Origin: Streptomyces sp. NBC_01689
GTDB taxonomy: Bacteria; Actinomycetota; Actinomycetes; Streptomycetales; Streptomycetaceae
Direction of reading: 5' to 3'
Length of the DNA stretch: 64,000 nt
Assembly (NCBI RefSeq): GCF_036250675.1
Contig: NZ_CP109592.1
Span: 6,076,001 to 6,140,000 of the forward strand
The notes under the pieces are model-generated. The model saw nothing but the letters and a program-made list of their open reading frames with translations. It was not told the DNA's origin and searched no databases. Positions 8,681-15,998 of the stretch are shown here, piece after piece (positions within the stretch are counted from its first letter, which is position 1; every line of letters starts with the position of its first letter). A program made the position numbers and the translations under genes.

Positions 8681-10207
8681 ATGACCCCATCAGCCCCGGT
8701 GCCCGCCTCCACGGGAACCGTCACCACGAATGTCCCCTCCCGCCTCGACAGGCTTCCCTGGTCCCGCTGGCACTGGATGATCGTGATCGGCCTCGGCACC
8801 GTCTGGATCCTGGACGGCCTCGAGGTCACCACGGTCGGCAACATCGCGAGCCGGCTCTCCGAGGACGGCAGCGGCCTGTCCATCTCCTCGGCCCAGGTCA
8901 CCGGTGTCGCCGCGGCGCTCTATGTCGCCGGGGCCTGCGCCGGGGCCCTGTTCTTCGGCTGGCTGACCGACCGTTACGGCCGCAAGAAGCTCTTCATGGT
9001 GACGCTCGTCGTCTACCTCGGCGCGACCGCGATGACCGCCCTCTCCTTCGACGCCTGGTGGTTCTTCACCTTCCGCTTCCTCACCGGTTTCGGCATCGGC
9101 GGCGAGTACGCGGCGATCAATTCGGCGATCGACGAGCTCATCCCGGCGAAGTTCCGGGGCCGCGTCGACCTGATCATCAACGGCAGCTACTGGCTCGGCG
9201 CGGTGGGCGGCGCGCTGCTGTCCATCGTCATGCTGAACACGGACATCTTCCCCAAGGACCTCGGCTGGCGGCTCACCTTCGCCCTCGGTGTGGTGCTCGG
9301 ACTGGTCGTCCTGCTGGTCAGGCGCCATGTGCCGGAGAGCCCGCGGTGGCAGTTCATCCACGGCCGCGGCGAGGAGGCGGACGCGCTGGTCACGTCCGTC
9401 GAGCGGGACATCGAGCGGGAGAAGGGCCGGCCGCTGCCGCGCGCGGAGGGCGAGATCACCATCGAGCAGCGCAAGAGCATCGGCTTCGGGCTCATCGCGC
9501 GGACCGTCTTCCGCAGCTATCCGAAGCGCGCCGTGCTCGGCCTCTCCCTCTTCATCGGCCAGGCCTTCCTCTACAACGCGATCACCTTCGGCTTCGGCGC
9601 CATCCTCACCACGTTCTACGACGTCCCTTCCGGTGGCACCGGCTACTACTTCGCCGTCATCGCGGCCGGCAACTTCATCGGCCCGCTGCTGCTCGGCAAA
9701 CTCTTCGACACGGTCGGCCGCAAGGTGATGATCTCCTCCACGTACCTGCTGTCGGGTGTGCTGCTCTTCGGCACGGCCTGGCTCTTCGGCCAGGGCTCGC
9801 TGACCGCCGCGACGCTCACCGCGTGCTGGTGCGTCGTGCTGTTCTTCGCGTCGGCCGGCGCCTCCAGCGCCTACCTGACCGTCTCGGAGATCTTCCCGAT
9901 GGAGACCCGGGCGATGGCCATCGCCTTCTTCTACGCGCTCGGGACGGCGGCCGGCGGTATCAGCGGACCGCTGGTCTTCGCCGACCTCACCTCGTCCGGC
10001 GTGGTCGGGGACACGGTCCTCGCCTTCCAGATCGGGGCGGGCCTGATGTGCGCGGCGGGTCTGGTGGCGGCGTTCCTCGCGGTGAACGCGGAGGGCCGCT
10101 CCCTGGAGGACATCGCCACACCGCTGTCGGTGTCGTCGGGTGCGGGGGGTGTTTCCGGTGCGTCCGGTGCGTCCGGCGCGTCCGGCGCGTCGGGGGAGGC
10201 GGTCTGA
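8681..10207 (+). CDS. MFS transporter, sugar-porter/aromatic-acid type
   Basis: A 508-residue permease with 12 predicted helices. The start has GGAGAGGGA 7 bases upstream. Family motifs are visible: DGLEVTTVG in helix 1, GWLTDRYGRKKLF between helices 2 and 3, GFGIGGEYAAINSAIDELIPAKFRGR, PESPRW after helix 6, and DTVGRKVM in the second half. This pattern matches the metabolite:H+ symporter branch of the MFS. The last ~25 residues are a Ser-Gly-Ala repeat (SGASGASGASG). No neighbouring catabolic gene suggests a substrate. Confidence 0.9.
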   Translation: MTPSAPVPASTGTVTTNVPSRLDRLPWSRWHWMIVIGLGTVWILDGLEVTTVGNIASRLSEDGSGLSISSAQVTGVAAALYVAGACAGALFFGWLTDRYGRKKLFMVTLVVYLGATAMTALSFDAWWFFTFRFLTGFGIGGEYAAINSAIDELIPAKFRGRVDLIINGSYWLGAVGGALLSIVMLNTDIFPKDLGWRLTFALGVVLGLVVLLVRRHVPESPRWQFIHGRGEEADALVTSVERDIEREKGRPLPRAEGEITIEQRKSIGFGLIARTVFRSYPKRAVLGLSLFIGQAFLYNAITFGFGAILTTFYDVPSGGTGYYFAVIAAGNFIGPLLLGKLFDTVGRKVMISSTYLLSGVLLFGTAWLFGQGSLTAATLTACWCVVLFFASAGASSAYLTVSEIFPMETRAMAIAFFYALGTAAGGISGPLVFADLTSSGVVGDTVLAFQIGAGLMCAAGLVAAFLAVNAEGRSLEDIATPLSVSSGAGGVSGASGASGASGASGEAV

Positions 10208-10624
10208 CCGGACCGCACGGGCGGTGCCGGGTCGCGCGGGGGCGGTGTGTTGTGGCCGCCCAGGTCCCGCCGGCGTCCCGTCCGCGTTCCGCCCACGGCT
10301 CGTTCGCGTTCCGCTCACGTCCGGACGGTGTCCCGTCCGCGTTCCGCCCACGGCTCGTCCGCGTTCCGCTCGCCGAGCGCGGTCCGCCGCATCCCGGCGG
10401 TCCGTGGGCCTGGAGGTCTGCGCGCTTTGAGGTCCGGCGCGCCCTCGGGTCCGCGCGCCTGAAGGTTCTGCGTGCTTGGAGGTCCGGGCGCCCGGCGGTC
10501 CGCGTACTCGGCGGTCCGGTGCGCGCCGGCTGCTCACCGCACCGGGCGGTCCGGCGCGCCGAATCCGATGATCTGAGTACGCGTACTCTGTCGGACCGCC
10601 GCCCGGCCGGAGACTCTCGTACGC
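10208..10624. repeat. Intergenic repeat cluster (42-bp direct repeat plus degenerate 15-18-bp units)
   Basis: This 417-base gap holds no convincing gene. A 42-base segment at 10275-10316 recurs at 10330-10371 with one mismatch. Downstream (about 10396-10530) many degenerate copies of a GGTCCG(C/G)G-containing unit follow. A perfect palindrome sits at 10575-10588. Confidence 0.7.
10575..10588. promoter_or_regulatory. Perfect 14-bp palindrome GAGTACGCGTACTC
   Basis: GAGTACGCGTACTC is its own reverse complement and lies 37 bases upstream of the ATG of the small membrane protein. The position fits an operator or a promoter element. No binding factor is known to me. Confidence 0.45.
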
Positions 10625-11110
10625 ATGACCGAGAAGCTGTTGGGCCCCCTGCGCACGCGCCCCTGGCCGGAACGCTGGCTGACCCGCGTGCTCGGCGCCG
10701 CCCTCTCCGGTGCGGCGTACCTCCTCTGCCTGCCCTGGGACCTGCGCAACCGCCCCGAGGCACCCGGATCGCTCACCGAGACCACCCCGGTGACCGTCCG
10801 GGGCGTCGTCCTCCTCGGCGGGGCGCTGCTGCTCCTGGCGGCCTACTTCGGCCGCCGGGACGCGCTGGCCTGGCCGTTGCTGCTGGTGGCGGCTCCGCCG
10901 ACCGTCCTGATGTACGTCTCCTTCCACGCCCACCCCGAGCCCCCGGACGCGGCGGTCTGGCCCCTGGCGTGGGCGTCCTTCACGCTGGTCGTCGCGGCGG
11001 GGGTGCTGGTCGCGACGGCGGTGGCCCGGCAGTTCAGGTCCGACCTGGAGGAACGGGCCGACGCGCCGTTCCTCACCGGACGCCGAAGGACCGCGAGCCC
11101 TTATCGCTGA
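10625..11110 (+). CDS. Small integral membrane protein, unknown function
   Basis: A 161-residue protein with three to four hydrophobic segments (about 20-37, 58-76, 83-97 and 108-128) and a basic C-terminus. I do not recognise a named domain. The start is the first ATG after the 14-base palindrome. Codon use matches the neighbours. Short repeats of a GGCGCGAGGCGC type follow the stop. Confidence 0.7.
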   Translation: MTEKLLGPLRTRPWPERWLTRVLGAALSGAAYLLCLPWDLRNRPEAPGSLTETTPVTVRGVVLLGGALLLLAAYFGRRDALAWPLLLVAAPPTVLMYVSFHAHPEPPDAAVWPLAWASFTLVVAAGVLVATAVARQFRSDLEERADAPFLTGRRRTASPYR

Positions 11111-11242
11111 GGCGCGAGGCGCCAGGCGCGAGGCGCGTCCGAGGGCGGGCCCGCCGCGGTACGTCCCCACGTACGAGCGCGCGCTTTCGGCCGGAGCCCG
11201 TTTCACCGCCCGACTCTAGTGATCTTGTGACAGCATCGCGGG

Positions 11243-11665
11243 ATGCTACGACTAACCGACTTCATTATCGATTGCCCGGACACGATGAAGCTGGCGGCCT
11301 TCTACTCCGAGGTGACGGGGCTCCCGGTCAAGGCGGGCAGCGACGAGAACTGGGCCGGTATCCAGGTCGGCGAGGTCGAACTGGCCTTCATACAGGTGGA
11401 GGAGTACCGCGCCCCGCGCTGGCCCGACAGCGAGCACCCCAAGCAGTTCCACCTCGACTTCGAGGTCGACGACATCGAGGCCGAACAGAGCCGCGTCCTG
11501 GCCCTCGGCGCGACCCTGGAACGGGACTGCACCGGCCCGGACGGCTACGGCTTCCGCGTCTACACCGACCCCATCGGCCACCCCTTCTGTCTCTGCCGCA
11601 ACAAGGGTGTCGTCTGGACCGAGCAGGGCCCCCAGTGGCCCCGGCGCGATGAGGGCGAGATCTGA
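11243..11665 (+). CDS. VOC (glyoxalase/bleomycin-resistance fold) protein
   Basis: A 140-residue single VOC domain with two beta-alpha-beta-beta-beta halves: MLRLTDFIIDCPDTMKLAAF at the start and FHLDFEVDDIEAEQSRVLALG in the second half, closing with VYTDPIGHPFCLC. This is the common actinobacterial glyoxalase-like family with HxDxxVDD-type motifs. Possible metal ligands are present, but the substrate is unknown. It stands alone, with unrelated genes on both sides. Confidence 0.85.
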   Translation: MLRLTDFIIDCPDTMKLAAFYSEVTGLPVKAGSDENWAGIQVGEVELAFIQVEEYRAPRWPDSEHPKQFHLDFEVDDIEAEQSRVLALGATLERDCTGPDGYGFRVYTDPIGHPFCLCRNKGVVWTEQGPQWPRRDEGEI

Positions 11666-11702
11666 GTGGACTGAGCGGCGGCCTGCTCTGATCGGCAGGG
11701 AG

Positions 11703-11764
11703 CGAGGTCTCCGGTAGGGGTTCATCGACCGAGAAGAACCGGACAACGGCCACCGGAGACCTCG
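11703..11764. repeat. Long inverted repeat in the gap after the VOC gene
   Basis: 13-base perfect arms (CGAGGTCTCCGGT and ACCGGAGACCTCG) are separated by 36 bases. The surrounding 11666-11944 has no gene I can support. The structure could be a hairpin or the end of a degenerate mobile element; no transposase reading frame is visible. Confidence 0.5.
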
Positions 11765-11944
11765 TGGCCACCTCCGCGGTGACGCGGCGGTCGGACGGCG
11801 ACCGCCGCGCGATGGGCGGGCCCTGAGTCGTTGTCACCGCTCCCGTGCGGCCGGCGGCCGGGCCGGCCCTCGAAGGGGACAGATCGGTAGCGCATCGACG
11901 ACTGGACCACACCTTCGCAACGCGGCCCACCGGCGACGAATTCG

Positions 11945-12412
11945 TCAGGCGCCGGTGGTGGACCCCGGCCGGACGATCATCAGTACGGTCACGGCGGCCC
12001 AGAGCAGATTGAAGACGCCGGTGAACATGGCGAGCCTGACCGTCGCCCGGGGGCCCACCGTGGCGGTGTCGTGCCAGATGCCCTCCACGATCGCGGTCTG
12101 CCGAGGGAGCACCAGCGCCGCGAGCACGACCGCCGCCACGGCCGTCAGGGCGATGGAGACGATCAGCCAGGTGTCACCGAGCACACCCATGGCGCCCGCG
12201 GTGGCGAAGCCGAACACCGGGACGACGACGCCGACCGTCGCGTACACCCGGCAGATGCGGTACAGCAGCCGGAGGGTGGAGAGGGCCTGGTCGTCCCGCG
12301 GCTCGGTGAGCGCCTTGCGGGCGGCGGGCGGGAACATGCTGGCGGCGACGGTGACGGGCCCGATCGCGACGATCGCGGCGAGGACGTGCACGGCGAGAAG
12401 GAACTTGGTCAC
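11945..12412 (-). CDS. DUF2269 family integral membrane protein
   Basis: A 155-residue protein with four transmembrane helices. The N-terminus MTKFLLAVHVLAAIVAIGPVTVAASMFP and the conserved LLYRICRVYATVGVVVPVFGF segment fit the DUF2269 predicted membrane family. It is divergent from the DJ-1/AraC regulator, with a strong palindrome 30 bases upstream of its start, so the regulator may control it. The role is unknown. Confidence 0.82.
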   Translation of the reverse strand: MTKFLLAVHVLAAIVAIGPVTVAASMFPPAARKALTEPRDDQALSTLRLLYRICRVYATVGVVVPVFGFATAGAMGVLGDTWLIVSIALTAVAAVVLAALVLPRQTAIVEGIWHDTATVGPRATVRLAMFTGVFNLLWAAVTVLMIVRPGSTTGA

Positions 12413-12441
12413 GGGGTGACGCTATGGGGGTCCTGGATCTT

Positions 12442-12460
12442 GCAGAAGTGGCACTTCTGC
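12442..12460. promoter_or_regulatory. Palindromic operator candidate between DUF2269 and AraC-type genes
   Basis: GCAGAAGTG and CACTTCTGC are perfect 9-base arms around one base. The site lies 30 bases before the DUF2269 start and 162 bases before the regulator start. The divergent regulator is the obvious candidate binder, but this is inference. Confidence 0.5.
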
Positions 12461-12621
12461 CAGTACCCGACGGATTCCCGCCAGCCGCTGTCACCTGGCG
12501 CCCGTTCCTGCCGTACGGGGCGGTGGGCGGAGGTCCCGTGAGATCCGCGGCCCACCGCGGCAGAGGCGGGTTGCCCGTCGCCGCTGTTGGCCACAATCCG
12601 CCGTACGCCTACGATCTGGCC

Positions 12622-13587
12622 ATGCACACCGTTGCCGTACTGGCGCTCGACCAGGTGGTCCCGTTCGACCTCTCCGCCCCGATCGACGCCTTCGGCCGGG
12701 CGCGCCTGCCGGACGGTCGGGCGGCGTACCGGATCCGGGTCTGTTCGGTCGAGGCGGGCCGGGAGGTCGACGCGGGCCCGTTCACGCTGCGCGCCCCGTA
12801 CGGGCTGGAGGCGCTGGCCGAGGCGGACACGATCATCCTGCCCGGGACCGAGAACCCCACCGCTCCGCTGCCGCCCGGTGTGGCCGAGGCACTGCGCGCC
12901 GCGGCCGCGAACGGCACCCGGATCGCCTCGATCTGCGTCGGCGCCTTCGTCCTGGCCGCCACCGGCCTGCTGGACGGACTGCGCGCCACGACCCACTGGC
13001 TCGCGGCCGGGGACCTGGCGGCCCTGCACCCCGCGGTGACCGTCGACCCGAACGTCCTCTATGTCGACAACGGCCAGTTCCTCACCTCGGCGGGCGCGGC
13101 CGCGGCCCTCGACATGTGCCTGCACATGATCCGCCGGGACCACGGCTCGGCCGTCGCCGCGCACGCGGCCCGGCTGTCGGTGATGCCGCTCGAACGGGAG
13201 GGCGGCCAGGCCCAGTTCATCGTCCACACCCAGCCACCGGCACCGGCCGGCACGACGATGGAACCGCTGCTCGCCTGGCTGGAGGAGAACGCGGACCGGG
13301 ACCTGACCCTGGAGGACATCGCCGACCGGGCCGGCACGAGCACCCGAACCCTCAACCGCCGCTTCCGCGAACAGACCGGCACGACACCCCTCCAGTGGCT
13401 GCACCGGGCGCGGGTCCGCCGCGCCCAGTACCTCCTGGAGACGACCACGTACCCGGTCGAACGCATCGCGACCCAGGCGGGCTTCGGCTCCCCGACGGCC
13501 TTCCGCGAACGCTTCAAACGGGTGGTGGGGACGAGCCCGTACGCGTACCGGCGGGCGTTCCGGGGGGCGGAGGAGCGGGTCTCCTGA
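12622..13587 (+). CDS. AraC-family regulator with N-terminal DJ-1/PfpI domain (GATase1-like)
   Basis: A 321-residue transcription factor. Residues 1-170 form a DJ-1/PfpI domain with the nucleophile-elbow-like ASICVGAF (Cys near 107). Residues ~215-315 carry two helix-turn-helix motifs: LEDIADRAGTSTRTLNRRFREQTG, then VERIATQAGFGSPTAFRERFKRVVGTSPYAYRR. This GlxA-type architecture senses small metabolites in other bacteria, though the ligand here is unknown. The ATG at 12622 is chosen because it begins the DJ-1 fold exactly (MHTVAVLALDQ); the upstream extension is the promoter region. Confidence 0.9.
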   Translation: MHTVAVLALDQVVPFDLSAPIDAFGRARLPDGRAAYRIRVCSVEAGREVDAGPFTLRAPYGLEALAEADTIILPGTENPTAPLPPGVAEALRAAAANGTRIASICVGAFVLAATGLLDGLRATTHWLAAGDLAALHPAVTVDPNVLYVDNGQFLTSAGAAAALDMCLHMIRRDHGSAVAAHAARLSVMPLEREGGQAQFIVHTQPPAPAGTTMEPLLAWLEENADRDLTLEDIADRAGTSTRTLNRRFREQTGTTPLQWLHRARVRRAQYLLETTTYPVERIATQAGFGSPTAFRERFKRVVGTSPYAYRRAFRGAEERVS

Positions 13588-13652
13588 ACGTGAGCGTGAG
13601 CGGGGGCGCGCCGGTGTGCCGGTGTGCCGGGCTCCGCGCCCCTGCCGCCGCC

Positions 13653-13955
13653 TCAGGCGCGCCGGTCGGCCACGGCCCAGGAGGCGAGGGCGACGGCCCC
13701 GGCGACCCCGAACACCGCGGGCCAGGCGCCCACCTTCTTCGCCAGCGGGTGCGACCCGGCGAAGGCGGCGACGTACGCGACGGTCAGCGCGCCGGCGGCC
13801 TTCCCGCCGGCCTGCCGCCGCCACTGCTGCGCGGCCGTGGCCCCCGCGGCGGCCAGCACGACCCCGCCGAGCTGCCGCTTCCGCGTCCACCGGGCCACGC
13901 CGTACCCACCGACAAGCCCACCGGCGGCCACCACCGCGGCCGGTACCTTCGCCAT
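13653..13955 (-). CDS. Small membrane protein, unknown
   Basis: 100 residues with about three hydrophobic helices (6-24, 28-44, 57-70) and a short final one (78-95). AGGAGG is placed before the ATG at 13955. I recognise no named domain. It is the last gene with typical high-GC sequence before the accessory patch begins. Confidence 0.7.
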   Translation of the reverse strand: MAKVPAAVVAAGGLVGGYGVARWTRKRQLGGVVLAAAGATAAQQWRRQAGGKAAGALTVAYVAAFAGSHPLAKKVGAWPAVFGVAGAVALASWAVADRRA

Positions 13956-13986
13956 GACTGCCTCCTGCGCCTACCAGTGCATGCAT

Positions 13987-14277
13987 CTACCTGCGCATGC
14001 TGAACAAATCGAGGCTAACGCGGTCGGACGGCTGACCGACGGTCGCCCTCCAACCCTCCCGTCCTTCCTGGCCCCCTATCCCTTCCATGCCGTCTATGAA
14101 GGACTGCCAGGGGGTCGAGCGGAAGGCGACCACGGGTCCACCCCTCTCCTTGGAGTCCCGAACGAGGACACCGTCCACGCGGCGCGCGCATGCGACGCAT
14201 TCACCGCCCGCGCCGTTGCTGTACGAGGACGTGAACCAAGCGGAGGCGTGGGCGGCCATGGACGGTGCGGCGTTCAT
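13987..14277 (-). CDS. DUF397 protein
   Basis: 96 residues with the DUF397 core: WFTSSYSNGAGGECVACAR, VLVRDSKERGGPVVAF, and WQSFIDGM. The start overlaps the stop of the upstream regulator by 4 bases (ATGA), so the two are translationally coupled. DUF397 proteins pair with XRE/DUF5753 regulators throughout streptomycetes, including WhiJ- and AbaA-type loci that influence development and antibiotic production. They probably act as partners of the regulator. Confidence 0.92.
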   Translation of the reverse strand: MNAAPSMAAHASAWFTSSYSNGAGGECVACARRVDGVLVRDSKERGGPVVAFRSTPWQSFIDGMEGIGGQEGREGWRATVGQPSDRVSLDLFSMRR

Positions 14278-15122
14278 CTCGTGTACCCCTTGAGAACGGT
14301 CTCGATCAGTTCGGCGGAACGCCGAGGGCTCAAAGCCGCGGCTCGCAGTCCATCGAAGGCCCTCGTGTACTCACGCACATGATGCTCGCCTTCGAGATAC
14401 ACGGCATCGGTGATGCCGTCCCGATAGACGAGGTCGGGGTCCTCCTGGTCGGGGAAGCCCAACAAGGTGAACGAACCGGTGGCCGGGTAGGTGCCCGAAT
14501 CGAAGGGGAGGACCTGCAGGGTCACACTGGGCAACGCGATCGATTCCAGGGTTCGTTCGAGCTGTTCACGCATAAGAGCCCGATCCCCGATGACGTTACG
14601 CAACGCACCCTCGTTCACGATGAACCAGGCATCGGGACCGCCGGGCCGTGTGAGCATCGCCTGCCGTTCCATCCTCACCTGCACCGCGCGGTCGATGTCT
14701 CGCACGGACAGGTGCGCGCCGGTTCTGTGGAGTTCACCGGCGTACGCTGGGGTTTGCATCAGTCCCGGCAGCAGCTCGCATTGGTACTGGCGGAACGTGG
14801 AAGCGTCTTGCTCCAGACCGATGTAGATGGAGAACCACTCCGGAACTCCCGCGCCGTGTACCTGCCACCAACCTCGGGTCTTCGCCTGTCGGGCCAACGC
14901 CTTCAAGAACTCGCGCAGCTCATCACTGGTGGCATAGAAGCGGCACAGGGCATCGATGTCGGACGGCTGGACTCTGCCGCTGCCCGTCTCCATTCGATTG
15001 ACCTTGGAGCCGCTCCAGTCCAGCGCCGCACCGACCTCCGCGCAGGTCAGTGCACTCTTCTCGCGGAGCTTCTTCAGCTCGATCGAGAGACGTCGACGAC
15101 GTGCAGTCGGCGATCCAGCCAT
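14274..15122 (-). CDS. XRE-family HTH regulator with DUF5753 domain
   Basis: A 282-residue DNA-binding protein. Residues 10-65 form the helix-turn-helix (LKKLREKSALTCAEVGAALDWSGSKVNRMETG). Residues ~90-275 form the DUF5753 region (WFSIYIGLEQDASTFRQYQCELLPGLMQTPAYA). A Shine-Dalgarno-like AGAGGGG precedes the ATG. It forms a divergent cluster with the HATPase across a 190-base promoter region. The trio XRE, DUF397 and anti-sigma-like HATPase is the WhiJ/AbaA-type module. Confidence 0.93.
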   Translation of the reverse strand: MAGSPTARRRRLSIELKKLREKSALTCAEVGAALDWSGSKVNRMETGSGRVQPSDIDALCRFYATSDELREFLKALARQAKTRGWWQVHGAGVPEWFSIYIGLEQDASTFRQYQCELLPGLMQTPAYAGELHRTGAHLSVRDIDRAVQVRMERQAMLTRPGGPDAWFIVNEGALRNVIGDRALMREQLERTLESIALPSVTLQVLPFDSGTYPATGSFTLLGFPDQEDPDLVYRDGITDAVYLEGEHHVREYTRAFDGLRAAALSPRRSAELIETVLKGYTR

Positions 15123-15311
15123 CCCAACCCCTCTTCTGGTAATGGGCGTTCAGTCTTTCGCCAAGGGGTGCGATTGCCAATCACTCGGAAGTGGGAATCC
15201 CGCCGTGCACATTGCACGAAGGGATTCGCGGCCGCCATTCTGGCAAGGGACGCCACTCAGTGTGAGTGAGCGTGACACTCCGTCGTTCCGGCGGGGTTGG
15301 TGCTGCCGTCG

Positions 15312-15994
15312 ATGAGAGGGGTCTCGGTGATCCAGCAGGCGTGTATGTCACGGAAGCCTTGGGACTTGGCCTTTGCAGCAGACCCGCAAGAAGTCGCAGC
15401 GTTGCGCCGCATCATGCGAGTGCACCTTGAGCGCTGGGGCTTACAGGAAGCCACCGATATCGCCCAACTCTGCGTCAGTGAACTCGTCTCGAACGTGATC
15501 ACGCACGTCGGTCCGGGTACTCCGACCACGCTCGCAGTCTCCATGAACGGCACGTATCTGCGGATGGAAGTCCACGACCCCGACGCCAGGGCCCTTCCGA
15601 CGCTCTCGATGCACGCGACGACTCCGAGAGTGGTCGCGGTATGGCTCTCGTGGACGCGGTTGCGGATCGTTGGGGCGTCCAACTGCGCGCCGACCGCAAG
15701 ATCACCTGGTGTGAGCTAGCGACCAGTCTGAACTCGCCCAGCGGCCACACCGGTGGCGCCGGCGTGGCAAGAGCGGGCGCCCTCCTCACCTTCTACGGCT
15801 CGACGAAGGCTGCTTGTGAGGCGAGCCCGAGCTCTTCGACTTCGCTCGCAACTAGCGCAGCGGACATGGCAGTCGACGCCATCACCGATCTCCTCAACTG
15901 GCTGCAAGCGCACGGCCGAGACGTGGATGAGGCCTTGGAACGCGCGCAGATGATCTTCGAGGCGACAGCGGACGCGGGGCAGGGCTCGCGCTGA
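15312..15994 (+). pseudogene. Anti-sigma-factor-like HATPase, disrupted by a -1 frameshift
   Basis: The N-terminal part (to about 15626) encodes the histidine-kinase-like ATPase fold: DLAFAADPQEVAALRRIMRVHLERWGL, then CVSELVSNVITHVGPGTPT with the N-box Asn, and MEVHDPDARALP. The expected G-box ESGRGMALVDAVADRWGV is present, but in another frame starting at 15626. Reading CCGAGAG as CCGGAGAG restores one continuous protein of ~225 residues with its usual C-terminal extension. So one base is missing at 15624-15628. It could be a true loss of function or a sequencing error. The start could be ATG 15312 or GTG 15327, the latter with a better ribosome binding site. Confidence 0.8.
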
Positions 15995-15998
15995 GGTA

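Noticed and set aside
10140..10760. Several Arg/Ser/Pro-rich frames in the repeat cluster after the MFS gene
   Set aside because: They are built from the intergenic repeats, lack ribosome binding sites and show no domain.
11860..11944. Possible short transposase C-terminus before the DUF2269 gene
   Set aside because: The short frame resembles no transposase motif I can name, and no catalytic residues are visible.
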